Shown here: one piece after another, positions 19,731 to 28,582 of the stretch
Position numbering within the stretch: the first letter of the stretch is position 1
Layout of the letters: each line of letters opens with the position of its first letter
Source: Marinobacter fonticola
GTDB lineage: Bacteria > Pseudomonadota > Gammaproteobacteria > Pseudomonadales > Oleiphilaceae
DNA length: 64,000 nucleotides
NCBI RefSeq assembly: GCF_008122265.1
Contig: NZ_CP043042.1
Span: 1,426,001-1,490,000, forward strand
Direction: 5' to 3'
Position numbers and translations under genes: made by a program
Notes under the pieces: model-generated
The model's input: the letters and a program-made list of their open reading frames with translations, nothing else
Databases searched by the model: none
What the model was told of the DNA's origin: nothing

Positions 19731-20201
19731 ATGGCATCCCGTAAACGCCTGTTGATCGTGGCTCACGCCCCTTCTCCAAATACGGAAAAGCTACGCCTAG
19801 CCATCGAGCGGGGCGCCCGCAATCCCGACATCGAAGCGGTTGAGGTTAACGTGATGGCGCCTCTGGATGCCGGGCCCGACGATGTGCTGGCTTGCGACGC
19901 GATTATCCTGGGGACCACGGAGAATCTGGGCTACATGAGCGGAGCGCTCAAGGATTTTTTCGATCGCAGCTACTATCCCTGCCTGGAGAAAACACAAGGG
20001 TTACCGTTTGGCTTCTATATCCGGGCTGGCCACGACGGTACCGGTACCCACAGGGCCATCGAATCCATTACCACGGGGCTGCGTTGGCGCCTGGTTTGTG
20101 AACCTGTGCTTTGTCGCGGTGACTATCGGGATGTGTTTGAAGAGCAATGCGAAGAATTGGGGTTGTACGTGGCGGCCAGTCTCGATGCGGGGCTTGTCTG
20201 A
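19731..20201 (+). CDS. flavodoxin / NADPH-dependent FMN reductase-like protein
   Basis: A 156-residue single-domain protein with a flavodoxin-like fold. The first beta strand and phosphate loop read LLIVAHAPSPNTEKLRLAI, the position of the FMN phosphate site. The second loop is ILGTTENLGYMSGALKDFFDRSYYPC near residues 60-85, a pattern seen in NADPH-dependent FMN reductases and flavodoxin-like oxidoreductases. The ATG follows GGAGGAGATACCGC. It stands alone after the recA terminator. Electron-transfer partner unknown. Confidence 0.78.
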   Translation: MASRKRLLIVAHAPSPNTEKLRLAIERGARNPDIEAVEVNVMAPLDAGPDDVLACDAIILGTTENLGYMSGALKDFFDRSYYPCLEKTQGLPFGFYIRAGHDGTGTHRAIESITTGLRWRLVCEPVLCRGDYRDVFEEQCEELGLYVAASLDAGLV

Positions 20202-20265
20202 GCGAGCTTGGTTGTACGTTGGTATTTTTCGTGTCTATCTCTTGCTCTATCTATCGGACTCTCGA

Positions 20266-20643
20266 TCAGCTGGCCAGCCGATTATAGAACCCCTCGATGC
20301 GTGACAAGGCGTTGTCCACCGCCCTGGAATAACTATGCCGGTTGCGGCAATAGCTGAACTGGATACCCAGCCGATAGCCGGTCTGATAGGGATAGCAGTC
20401 GACGATCCGCGCCGCGACGTGGGATTCGGAAATGTATTTGCCCGAAAAGTCCAGAAACAGACGGCTGCCCGGTTCCAGTCGCCGAGGAGAGAGCACGGCC
20501 AAACCATAGCGGTTGATGTCCAGGCAGGTGGCCGGAATGCGTGTTTTCTCGCGACCGAAAAAACCCCGTTCCCTAAGCTGAACCTTGAGACAATGGGCCT
20601 CGTAGCGGTCCTTGATTCGGCGGTCTCCAGTGTTCTTTCGCAT
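20266..20643 (-). CDS. PilZ domain protein (possible c-di-GMP binder)
   Basis: A 125-residue single PilZ-like domain. PilZ domains bind cyclic di-GMP through RxxxR and [D/N]xSxxG motifs. Here RRIKDRYEA near the N terminus supplies RxxxR, and LDINRYGLAVLSP supplies a variant second motif with Asn in place of Ser. The ATG at 20643 has GGGAG about 8 nt upstream; an in-frame GTG at 20658 lies inside that site and is less likely. Ligand binding is uncertain because of the changed second motif. Confidence 0.75.
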   Translation of the reverse strand: MRKNTGDRRIKDRYEAHCLKVQLRERGFFGREKTRIPATCLDINRYGLAVLSPRRLEPGSRLFLDFSGKYISESHVAARIVDCYPYQTGYRLGIQFSYCRNRHSYSRAVDNALSRIEGFYNRLAS

Positions 20644-20843
20644 AACGCCGGCTCCCACTCTTATCTATGTTCACTCTTGTATTTGTTATAAATGAACCTT
20701 GCCACGACAAGCAAATAGTTGCATGAGCGATCTTTTATTCTGCACCCGGTATTGTAGGAGGCCGGTGATTGACTGAAAAACGGCCAGAGCAGCAAGTGTG
20801 ACGCATGTCTCAAAACCCGCTGCCGTTTCTAAAACTTGGCCTC

Positions 20844-21128
20844 TTAGGCGGACGTATCGAGTCTTTCGCCCCTGCGGTCCTCGGCGGCTATTGGCCGGGC
20901 ATTGCGGGGGTGGAGCAAGCTCGGGCTGCGCCGAGTGGAGCGTTTGCGGCGATCCTCTCCATCGAAAGGCTCTTGCCGGCGTCGGCGATCTGGCCGGACC
21001 CGGCGGTCCATGACCCGCTTGGTCGGTGTGGCTGGCGTTTCCGGCGCCTTGCGTGTTCGTCTCGGGCTTTGCGCTTTCTTTCGATCCAGTGTACTGAGCC
21101 CGTAGGGTGTTGAGCGTAATACGTCCAT
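20844..21128 (-). CDS. small Arg-rich hypothetical protein
   Basis: A 94-residue, very basic protein I do not recognise. From about residue 38 it consists of repeated Asp-Arg-Arg blocks (MDRRVRPDRRRRQEP, GEDRRKRSTRR, AEDRRGERLD). No membrane segment is present. The ATG at 21128 is preceded by GAGG 8 nt upstream, which is the main support for its being translated; an upstream in-frame ATG at 21146 lacks a clear site. Such Arg-rich tails could bind nucleic acid or anionic lipid, but this is only a guess from composition. Confidence 0.5.
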   Translation of the reverse strand: MDVLRSTPYGLSTLDRKKAQSPRRTRKAPETPATPTKRVMDRRVRPDRRRRQEPFDGEDRRKRSTRRSPSLLHPRNARPIAAEDRRGERLDTSA

Positions 21129-21344
21129 ATAAGATCCTCGTCGCAAACGAGCGCCCGACCCTGCAAGCCTCTGTTATAGGCGTAGGCGCGCTTGTAGTTC
21201 ACTGCCCTAAGTAACTGCGGGTAATAGTATCTTACGGTTTAACGGCAAAGTTGCGTAAAACTTGAGCAGGCGTAAGGTTAAAAGTCGTTAACGGACGACA
21301 GGGCCGCCGACACCTTCTACAATGGCCCGTTATTGCTTTGTCCT

Positions 21345-21410
21345 TACTTTCTGTTGGTTTTACGCTTACTTTCTATCGGCTTTACCCTTAACTTCTATTG
21401 GTTTTATCTT
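21345..21410. repeat. three 22-nt direct repeats upstream of the Lon-like protease gene
   Basis: Three contiguous 22-nt units start at 21345, 21367 and 21389: TACTTTCTGTTGGTTTTACGCT, then CTTTCTATCGGCTTTACCCT and ACTTCTATTGGTTTTATCTT cores in the same register. A fourth decayed unit may follow. The period is about two DNA helical turns and the last unit ends 55 bp before the protease start. I see no gene or other feature in the remaining intergenic stretch 21129-21344. Confidence 0.75.
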
Positions 21411-21465
21411 CCAATAAACGGGTTTCACTTTTCATCATTTTACTTCTCATAAATAGGACGGCGCC

Positions 21466-23871
21466 TTGAAGTCACTGCCTCTTAACCAGCTTTACCGCAC
21501 GTGTGATATTAAAGACTTTACGTTCAAGACGACTCGCCAACTAGAACCCCTCGAAGAGATTGTGGGTCAAAACCGAGCGCAGGAAGCGGTGCGCTTCGCG
21601 TTGGCGATGCCTCACGGTGGCTATAACGTGTACGCCGTCGGCCGGAACGGTCTGGGTAAACGCACCACAATGTTGCGCTATCTGGAGCACTATGCGGACA
21701 AGGAATACGAGAGCTACGACTGGTGTTATGTCGCCAACTTCGAGGAGCCGCGCTCGCCGCGGGTTCTGCGCCTGCCTGCGGGGGAAGGACAGACCCTGAA
21801 GCAGGATATGGATCGCCTGATGATCCGCCTGACTCAGCTGATTCCCCAGACTTTCGAGGGTGATAACTTCCTCGAGCGCGCGGAACAGTTGAAGAACGAG
21901 TACGGCCGGAAACAGGAAGATGCACTGGATAAAGTGGCCCGCCAGGCCAAACGTAAAAAAGTCCGGTTAACGGTATCGACTCCCGGTGGCTATCGACTGG
22001 TGGCGATGAACGGCGACGAGCCGCACACCCAGGAAAGCTTTGCAGCGCTGACGGAGGAGCAGCGTCAGTCCTTCGAAGACGAGATTAACAAGCTGGAAAA
22101 GAAGCTGCGTGCTGCAGTTCGCAAAGTCGCGGAACTCGAGCAGGAATACACGGACAAGCAGCAAGCTCTCAACGAGGAAACCCTGGAAAGCCTTACCGGG
22201 CATCAGTTCGATGAGTTGGTCGCCAAATACAAAGAGTATCCGCAAGTTGTCGGTTATCTCGAATCCGTTCGCAAGGATATGGGCGACAACCTGGATATCT
22301 TCCTCGAGGATGGCGACGAGCAGGCCGCTATCGCGTACGCGTCGCTAGACCGGAAGATGCCGCGGCGCTACCAGATCAATTTGCTGGTACACCATAAGAA
22401 TCGCGATGTCCCGGTCATCGTCGAGGACAATCCGAATTACCACAACCTCTTCGGTTATGTGGAAAACGTAACCTTCAAAGGCACGGTGTTCACCGATTTC
22501 TCGCTAATTCGTCCGGGCAGTCTGCACAAGGCCAACGGCGGGTATCTGCTGATGGACGCCATCAAGGTGCTGGAGCAGCCTTTTGTATGGGACGGCCTCA
22601 AGCGCGCGTTGCGGTCCAAGTCTCTCCAGATCAATTCCCTGGAGCGGGAGCTGACGCTGTCCGGCACCATTTCTCTGGAACCGGAGGCGATTCCTCTGAA
22701 CGTCAAAATCGTCCTCTTTGGCGACCGGGAAACCTGGATGCTGCTGCAGGAATACGATCCGGAGTTCTCTGAGCTGTTTCGCATAACCGCCGATTTCGAG
22801 AACGAGATGTATCGGACGCCCGAAAGCGAGCAGCAATATGCCAAGTTCATCGCCAGCGTGGTGGTGGATAAAAAACTGCTGCATTGCGACCGCAAGGCGG
22901 TGGCCCGGGTTATCGAGTACAGCTCCCGTATCGCCGACCATCAGGAGCGTTTGTCCCTGCATGCCTCGGATATCGCCAACTTGTTACGCGAGTCCGACTT
23001 CTGGGCCCGTCAGGCTGGAGCCCGCTTAATCCAGGCAACCCATGTTGAACAGGCCCTGACCAGTGCGCGATACCGCAGCAGCCGCATCCGTGACCACTAT
23101 TTCGATTCCATCCGCGATGGCACGACGCTGGTTTCGACGGACGGTGCGCGAGTGGGTCAGGTCAATGCGCTGTCCGTGCTATCCGCTGGCGGCTACGAGT
23201 TCGGCATGCCCAACCGGATCACCGCAACCAGTTATTATGGCGATGGCGATGTCATCGACATCGAACGGGATGTGAAGCTGGGCGGCAATATCCACTCCAA
23301 AGGGGTGATGATTTTGACCTCCTGGCTGACTTCCCGCTTTGCCGTCACCGAGCCGATGCACCTGTCAGCCAGCCTCACGTTTGAGCAAAACTACGGCGAA
23401 GTGGATGGCGACAGCGCCTCGCTGGCCGAACTCTGTGCCTTGGTCTCATCACTGTCCGGCAAGGCTGTGCGCCAGGACCTGGCGATCACGGGGTCGATCA
23501 ACCAGTTCGGTGAAGTGCAGCCGATAGGTGGGGCTAACGAAAAAATCGAAGGCTTTTTCCAAGCGTGTGAGATCAAGGGGTTCTCAGGGTCCCAGGGCGT
23601 GATCCTGCCCGCGTCCAATGTACAGAATCTGATGCTCGATGCAGAGGTCCTGGCGGCGGTACGCCAGCGTAAATTCTCGATATATGCGGTGAATACCGCC
23701 GAAGAAGCGATCGGCCTACTATTGGGCCAGTCGGCAGGCAAGGTTTCCGCCAAAGGGCGTTACCCGGCCAATACTATTTTCGGTGCCATTCAAAAGCGCT
23801 TGGAGCGGATGCGCGATCAGGAGCGGCAAGAGGCCTCCGGCGATAAGGCCGCGAAAGAGTCGTCATCCTGA
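21466..23871 (+). CDS. Lon-like ATP-dependent protease (YcbZ/LonH-type)
   Basis: An 801-residue Lon-related protease of the YcbZ type, unlike classical LonA in its N-terminal half. The ATPase core is split: Walker A GRNGLGKRTT is near residue 60, and a long coiled-coil insertion spans about 140-270. The remaining AAA part includes NGGYLLMDAIKVL. The C-terminal S16 protease domain has the catalytic dyad Ser650 (GDSASLAE) and Lys693 (GGANEKIEG), 43 residues apart as in LonA. The TTG start has AGGA 7 nt upstream. Its 3' end overlaps the convergent AlkB-like gene by 9 bp. Confidence 0.9.
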   Translation: MKSLPLNQLYRTCDIKDFTFKTTRQLEPLEEIVGQNRAQEAVRFALAMPHGGYNVYAVGRNGLGKRTTMLRYLEHYADKEYESYDWCYVANFEEPRSPRVLRLPAGEGQTLKQDMDRLMIRLTQLIPQTFEGDNFLERAEQLKNEYGRKQEDALDKVARQAKRKKVRLTVSTPGGYRLVAMNGDEPHTQESFAALTEEQRQSFEDEINKLEKKLRAAVRKVAELEQEYTDKQQALNEETLESLTGHQFDELVAKYKEYPQVVGYLESVRKDMGDNLDIFLEDGDEQAAIAYASLDRKMPRRYQINLLVHHKNRDVPVIVEDNPNYHNLFGYVENVTFKGTVFTDFSLIRPGSLHKANGGYLLMDAIKVLEQPFVWDGLKRALRSKSLQINSLERELTLSGTISLEPEAIPLNVKIVLFGDRETWMLLQEYDPEFSELFRITADFENEMYRTPESEQQYAKFIASVVVDKKLLHCDRKAVARVIEYSSRIADHQERLSLHASDIANLLRESDFWARQAGARLIQATHVEQALTSARYRSSRIRDHYFDSIRDGTTLVSTDGARVGQVNALSVLSAGGYEFGMPNRITATSYYGDGDVIDIERDVKLGGNIHSKGVMILTSWLTSRFAVTEPMHLSASLTFEQNYGEVDGDSASLAELCALVSSLSGKAVRQDLAITGSINQFGEVQPIGGANEKIEGFFQACEIKGFSGSQGVILPASNVQNLMLDAEVLAAVRQRKFSIYAVNTAEEAIGLLLGQSAGKVSAKGRYPANTIFGAIQKRLERMRDQERQEASGDKAAKESSS

Positions 23872-24474
23872 GGGCGCCCCGATGCGCCTGAAAGTCAGGT
23901 TGAACCGCTCGCCCGACACCTTGCGTGTTTTGGGTAGCTGATGCTGGTAGCGGGTCTGTAGTCCGCGCGGCATAATCAGAAGGCTATTGTGGGGTAGAGG
24001 AATCGAGCGATACAGGCGGCTCTCCCCACGGCGGCGGAACTGAAATACGCGCTCTGCGCCCAGCGATAGCGAGGCTATTACCGGCTCTGGCCCCAGTTCC
24101 GGCTCGTTGTCGCTGTGCCAGCCCATGCTGTCTTGTCCATTGCGATACCAGTTGCAGAGCACGCTGTTGAAGCGCTCGCCGGCAAGTTCGTTGAGCCGGG
24201 CCAGGACAGGTCTGAGGGCAGCAGCCCAGGGTTCGGGCGTCATGTCGTGGCCCGAATAACGGTAGTGCGCTTGTGGGTCGCCCATCCAGCATTGCAGGCG
24301 GGGCGAGTAACGCCATTTGCCATAGAGGCGAAGGCGGGCCTGGTACCAGGGCAGGGCGTGGGGCAATGCGTGCAGCAGATCATCGGCCATCGCCTGAGGT
24401 AGCGCATCCCGGATCAACCGGGGCTGAAACGGCGGAAGATCAAAAAAGGCTGCGTTATCAACGGTAAAGCGCAT
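23863..24474 (-). CDS. AlkB-like 2-oxoglutarate/Fe(II) dioxygenase
   Basis: A 203-residue protein of the AlkB dioxygenase family, closest in length and style to the ALKBH2/3-like group that repairs N1-methyladenine and N3-methylcytosine. The iron site is HSD (His120, Asp122) and His178 in RYQHQLPK. Arginines at 190 and 196 in the ERFNLTFR motif fit 2-oxoglutarate binding. The NSVLCNWYRNGQDSMGWHSD stretch is typical. It overlaps the convergent Lon-like gene by 9 bp. DNA or RNA repair is the likely role. Confidence 0.9.
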   Translation of the reverse strand: MRFTVDNAAFFDLPPFQPRLIRDALPQAMADDLLHALPHALPWYQARLRLYGKWRYSPRLQCWMGDPQAHYRYSGHDMTPEPWAAALRPVLARLNELAGERFNSVLCNWYRNGQDSMGWHSDNEPELGPEPVIASLSLGAERVFQFRRRGESRLYRSIPLPHNSLLIMPRGLQTRYQHQLPKTRKVSGERFNLTFRRIGAPSG

Positions 24475-24516
24475 GGGTTTTCCCGCTTATTCAGGACAAT
24501 CGATGCAGGAACGGCT

Positions 24517-25401
24517 ATGGTTATACGATACAGGATTCGGAGGCTGCTCGCTGGTGTGCTCCTGACGGGCTTAGGTGGGCTTATCGGCGTTCCGGTGCAT
24601 GCCGAACCGGCGACCCTGAGCGGTAGCCTGGCTCAGGGGAGCCTGGTGTCTGGCACCGTGGCTCCGGGTAGCTTGGTATGGCTTGACGATACGCCGGTGC
24701 GGGTAAGTCACGACGGGCGTTTCGCGTTGGGATTCGGTCGTGACGCGGAGCTGGAGTATGCGCTCAGAGTGCAAAGCCCGGACGGCACGGAGACGCTGCA
24801 AATCCTCGAATTGGAGGAGCGAACCTATGCGATCCAGCGTATAGAAGGAGTGCCTTCACGTACGGTGACGCCATCCGACAAGCACCTGGCGCGCATTCGA
24901 GCCGAAGCCGAAAAAGTGAAACAGGCCCGCACAGTCGTTTCTGATCGTCTGGCCTTTCTCGGCCCGTACATTTGGCCGGCGCGCGGACGCATCAGCGGCG
25001 TCTATGGCAGTCAGAGGGTCTACAACGGTGAGCCCCGCCGGCCTCACTACGGCGTTGACGTTGCAGCGCCGCGAGGAGCGCCGGTTGTCGCGCCGGCGGC
25101 CGGTACCGTTACGCTGGCGGAGCCCGACCTGTTTTTCTCTGGCGGAACGGTGATACTGGATCATGGCTTCGGTGTGAGTTCGACTTTCCTGCATATGGAT
25201 GCCGTCGAGGTCGCGGTGGGGCAGGGTGTGGATCAGGGAGAACAGATCGGCAAGGTTGGCAGCACCGGTCGTTCGACGGGGCCGCATCTGGACTGGCGCA
25301 TGAACTGGTACGATGAACGGGTGGACCCGGTCAGCATCGCGCCACCGTTGGTAAACGGGCGTACGCCGGAACGCGCACAGACTGCCACGGTCGGCAAGTG
25401 A
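24517..25401 (+). CDS. M23 family metallopeptidase, exported
   Basis: A 294-residue secreted protein with a Sec-type signal (RIRRLLAGVLLTGLGGLIGV, cleavage near VHAEP), an N-terminal beta-rich domain and a C-terminal M23 peptidase domain. Peptidoglycan endopeptidase activity, in the periplasm, is the family role. The first zinc motif is PHYGVDVAAP (HxxxD) and another His lies in STFLHMD. The usual HxH appears as GPHLDW, so the second His is Asp. I recall the same HLDWR form in related proteins, but its effect on zinc binding is uncertain. It ends 73 bp before the response regulator. Confidence 0.87.
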   Translation: MVIRYRIRRLLAGVLLTGLGGLIGVPVHAEPATLSGSLAQGSLVSGTVAPGSLVWLDDTPVRVSHDGRFALGFGRDAELEYALRVQSPDGTETLQILELEERTYAIQRIEGVPSRTVTPSDKHLARIRAEAEKVKQARTVVSDRLAFLGPYIWPARGRISGVYGSQRVYNGEPRRPHYGVDVAAPRGAPVVAPAAGTVTLAEPDLFFSGGTVILDHGFGVSSTFLHMDAVEVAVGQGVDQGEQIGKVGSTGRSTGPHLDWRMNWYDERVDPVSIAPPLVNGRTPERAQTATVGK

Positions 25402-25474
25402 GCTTGGAGACGCCTATGCGCGATACAACTCGCAGGCCTAATAAAAGGTCAATGACACGGGATAAGGTGGAGCA

Positions 25475-26101
25475 ATGAACGAGACTACAGAAACGGTTTT
25501 TGTTGTCGAAGATGACGAAGCAGTACGTGACTCCCTGGAATTGTTGCTGAAATCCTCCGACAAAGGCGTTATGACCTATCCCAGCGCCAACGTCTTCCTC
25601 GAGGACTACAGCGATGATATGGCGGGCTGTATTGTGCTCGACATTCGCATGCCCGGTATGGATGGCATGGAACTCCAGCGCCGTCTCAACGAGAAGAATT
25701 CGATCCTGCCGATTATCTTCGTGACCGGTCACGGCGACGTGCCGATGGCGGTGGACGCGATGAAGCAGGGCGCGGTTGACTTCATTCAGAAGCCGTACCG
25801 CGAGGAAGATCTGCTTAAGAAGATCGAAGAAGCTCTCGAGCAGGATCGTGAACAGCGTAAGACTCTGGGACAAAAGCAGGAAATTACACGCCGCATCGGT
25901 ATGCTCACCCCGAGGGAAACCGAAATCATGGACCGCATGATTGCCGGTCAGGCTAACAAGGTGATTGCGATCGAGCTGGATATCAGTCAGCGCACGGTAG
26001 AGATTCATCGTTCACGTGTTATGCATAAGATGGGAACGCATTCGTTGGCACACCTGGTGCGCATGGTGATGTCCGTAAAGGACCGTATCGACGCGTCCTG
26101 A
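25475..26101 (+). CDS. FixJ-type response regulator
   Basis: A 208-residue two-domain regulator. The receiver domain (1-125) has the acidic pocket VVEDDEAVRD, phosphoacceptor Asp56 in IVLDIRMPGMDG, Thr in FVTGHGDVPMAV and Lys in IQKPY. The LuxR/FixJ DNA-binding domain spans about 145-205 (LTPRETEIMDRMIAGQANKVIA, followed by SQRTVEIHRSRVMHKM). It is 45 bp upstream of a histidine kinase gene in the same direction, forming a two-component system. Its target genes are not evident nearby. Confidence 0.92.
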   Translation: MNETTETVFVVEDDEAVRDSLELLLKSSDKGVMTYPSANVFLEDYSDDMAGCIVLDIRMPGMDGMELQRRLNEKNSILPIIFVTGHGDVPMAVDAMKQGAVDFIQKPYREEDLLKKIEEALEQDREQRKTLGQKQEITRRIGMLTPRETEIMDRMIAGQANKVIAIELDISQRTVEIHRSRVMHKMGTHSLAHLVRMVMSVKDRIDAS

Positions 26102-26146
26102 AACGCACGCCAATATGGCCGTCCATTCTGAGTCGGCACGGACTTT

Positions 26147-27718
26147 ATGACTGAAATTGCCAGTGAACGCGACGAGGCGACGATCCTGCTCGTCGATGAC
26201 AACGCGCAGAACCTGAAAGTGCTCTACGAGACGCTCAAGGACCGCGGTTATCGATTGCTGATCGCCAACGAGGGCGAAAAAGCCCTGGCCCTCGCCGAGC
26301 GTCACCAGCCTGAAGTCGTCCTGTTGGATATCATGATGCCCGGGATGGACGGCTACGAAGTCTGCCAGCGGCTCAAGGCCAATCCCATTACGGCGGACGG
26401 GGCCGTTGTGTTTCTATCGGCGCTGGACGACGTCGATGCCAAGGTGAAGGGGTTTTCCCTTGGCGGAGCCGATTACATCTCCAAGCCCTTCCAAGCCCAG
26501 GAAGTGATTGTCCGCGTAGCCACCCATGCCCGGGTAATTCAGCTTGAACGGGAGCTGCAGGCCCGCAATCGCCAATTGGAAAATGATCAGACCCGCATCC
26601 TCAATGCCATCAGCGAAGGCATCTACGGTTTAGACACCGAAGGCCAGATTATTTTTGCCAACCCCGCCGCGGTCGCCATGGTCGGGCTGGCGTCCGAAGA
26701 GCTGGTGGGCCGCAACTTCTTTCAGCTGCATTTCGGTACGCCGGATGCGGAAACCGATGACCTGCCGGCGTTAAGTACTTGTCGTGAGGGCGTCGCCGAG
26801 CACCAGCGCGAGGTGCGGATGCGGCGTTCGGATGGCTCTGTTTTTCCGGCCGAGTATCGCTCCAGTCCTAAATTGGAAGATGGCCAGGTGCTGGGCGCCG
26901 TCGTTGTTTTCCGCGATATTTCATCGGAACTGGAAAGCGAAAAGGCATTGGACGAAGCGCGCGATACGGTGGCCACCCAGCGTGACCAGTTGGCGCACGC
27001 CTCCCGGCTATCGACCATGGGCGAGATGGCAGCAGGCTTTGCACATGAGGTCAATCAGCCCCTGACGGCTATTTCCAATTACGTCCGGGTTGCCTTGCGA
27101 ATGGTCGCGGCGGATGAGATTGACCGGCAACTGGCCAGAAGTACGCTGGAGAAGATAGAAGCGCAGTCCCATCGCGCCAGCGAAATAATTCGTCGTATTC
27201 GCAGCTTCGTCAAAAAGCCGGCCACCGGTAAGGAAGTGATTACGGTTGCAGCTTTGCTGGAGGAAACCCGGCAATTTGCCGAAGTGGATGCCCGCACGAA
27301 CCAGGTCGCGGTAGAGCTGGATGTGTCCGCCGCAGTCCCCGACGTGCTGGCTGACCCGATTCAGGTTCAGCAAGTGGCACTCAACCTGATTCGCAACGCG
27401 CTTGAGGCCACGCGTTCGGCAAAGAGTACCGAACCTGTCCATGTTGCGGCGCGGCTCGTCAATCGCGACTTCGTGCGCGTTGAGGTTACCGATAGCGGCA
27501 TCGGCTTGCCTGAAAACGCCGAGGAAAAGCTCTTCCATCCCTTCTTTACCACCAAGCAGGAAGGTATGGGGATTGGCCTGGCATTGTGCCGCAGCCTGAT
27601 GCACGCTCAGGGTGGCGAAATTGGCTTCGATCGGCCGCATGGCGGCGGAGCGCTGTTCTACTTCACGCTACCCGTTGCGCAGGTGACGGCCGGGCAACCG
27701 CAGGAAACGATCCAGTAG
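26147..27718 (+). CDS. REC-PAS histidine kinase (FixL-like core)
   Basis: A 523-residue soluble sensor kinase. An N-terminal receiver domain (about 10-125) has Asp61 in VLLDIMMPGMDG. A coiled linker and PAS domain (about 145-265) follow. The HisKA/HATPase core begins with phosphoacceptor His300 in GFAHEVNQPLTAISNYVR. N-box is NLIRNALEA and G-boxes are DSGIGLP and GMGIGLALCRS. There are no membrane helices, so the signal is cytoplasmic or relayed through the receiver. The H-box and FixJ partner resemble FixL-type systems. The PAS ligand is unknown; no heme His is obvious. Confidence 0.92.
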   Translation: MTEIASERDEATILLVDDNAQNLKVLYETLKDRGYRLLIANEGEKALALAERHQPEVVLLDIMMPGMDGYEVCQRLKANPITADGAVVFLSALDDVDAKVKGFSLGGADYISKPFQAQEVIVRVATHARVIQLERELQARNRQLENDQTRILNAISEGIYGLDTEGQIIFANPAAVAMVGLASEELVGRNFFQLHFGTPDAETDDLPALSTCREGVAEHQREVRMRRSDGSVFPAEYRSSPKLEDGQVLGAVVVFRDISSELESEKALDEARDTVATQRDQLAHASRLSTMGEMAAGFAHEVNQPLTAISNYVRVALRMVAADEIDRQLARSTLEKIEAQSHRASEIIRRIRSFVKKPATGKEVITVAALLEETRQFAEVDARTNQVAVELDVSAAVPDVLADPIQVQQVALNLIRNALEATRSAKSTEPVHVAARLVNRDFVRVEVTDSGIGLPENAEEKLFHPFFTTKQEGMGIGLALCRSLMHAQGGEIGFDRPHGGGALFYFTLPVAQVTAGQPQETIQ

Positions 27719-28582
27719 TCATGCCCAAATAACCTCTCCCGTCAGATGGGGCGCATCTCCTTTTTCATTCAGGAGCTGGTAAGCCCAGCGCTTTTTGTTC
27801 TCCTTCCAGTTGAGTTGGGCTTTCCCGGGCAGGAACAGCGGCTTCTTGAAGTGCGCGGTGACGGTGACGGGGCCTGTCTGCCACTCGCTTTGCTGTTCCA
27901 GCAGTGCAATGCAATGCGCCTGGCTCCACATCCCGTGGGCGATCGCCCGGGGGAAGCCGAAGGCCTTGGCGGTCAGCGCATGCATATGGATTGGATTGAG
28001 ATCTCCGGAAATCCGTCCATAGCGCCGGCCCAGCGATTCCGGGGCGGTTATCGCGACGGAATGGGGCAAGCGTTCCGGCGCCTTCGGTGGCGATTTGCCG
28101 TTGCTCCTATCCGGCTGGCGAAACAAGTTGGTGCTGTTTTCCTCCCATATCAATCGTCCTGAGCTGAACACCTCCGTTACCAGATCGAACTCGATGCCCT
28201 TTTCAGTACTGACCTGGTTGTCCAGGCGCACGTCGATGTCCAGACATTCGCCATAGGCAATGGGACGATGTTGGGTGGTCGCGTTACGCAGATGAACGAG
28301 TCCCAGCAAGGGTAGCGGAAAAGCGTCCTCGGTCAGCAATTTCAGGTGCAGGGGAAAAGCGAGGATATGTGGCCAGGTCATGGGTAGGCGCGAACCGGGC
28401 CGGAAACCACACACGGCGGAATAACGCGCGGCACGCGTCCCGTCGTTAGTGATGCCGGCTAAACGAGCCCGAAGTGGGGGAATGACCGGCGACCCGCTAC
28501 CGTCGCCTCCCGCTTTAAAGGCTTTGCCGTAAAGTGTCCATAGCGCTGGCGGCCGATGCCGGTAAAAAATAATGTCTCGCAT
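27719..28582 (-). CDS. MaoC-like (R)-hydratase, double hotdog
   Basis: A 287-residue MaoC-like dehydratase, likely acting on enoyl-CoA or acyl-ACP. The C-terminal hotdog carries the hydratase motif: YGRISGDLNPIHMHALTAKAFGFPRAIAHGMWSQA, with Asp and His in GDLNPIHMH. The N-terminal half is a degenerate hotdog, as in two-domain MaoC proteins. The ATG at 28582 has GAGG 9 nt upstream; an in-frame ATG at 28597 overlaps that site and is less likely. Fatty-acid degradation or PHA supply are possible roles. An AraC regulator lies divergently beyond a 419-bp gap. Confidence 0.85.
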   Translation of the reverse strand: MRDIIFYRHRPPALWTLYGKAFKAGGDGSGSPVIPPLRARLAGITNDGTRAARYSAVCGFRPGSRLPMTWPHILAFPLHLKLLTEDAFPLPLLGLVHLRNATTQHRPIAYGECLDIDVRLDNQVSTEKGIEFDLVTEVFSSGRLIWEENSTNLFRQPDRSNGKSPPKAPERLPHSVAITAPESLGRRYGRISGDLNPIHMHALTAKAFGFPRAIAHGMWSQAHCIALLEQQSEWQTGPVTVTAHFKKPLFLPGKAQLNWKENKKRWAYQLLNEKGDAPHLTGEVIWA

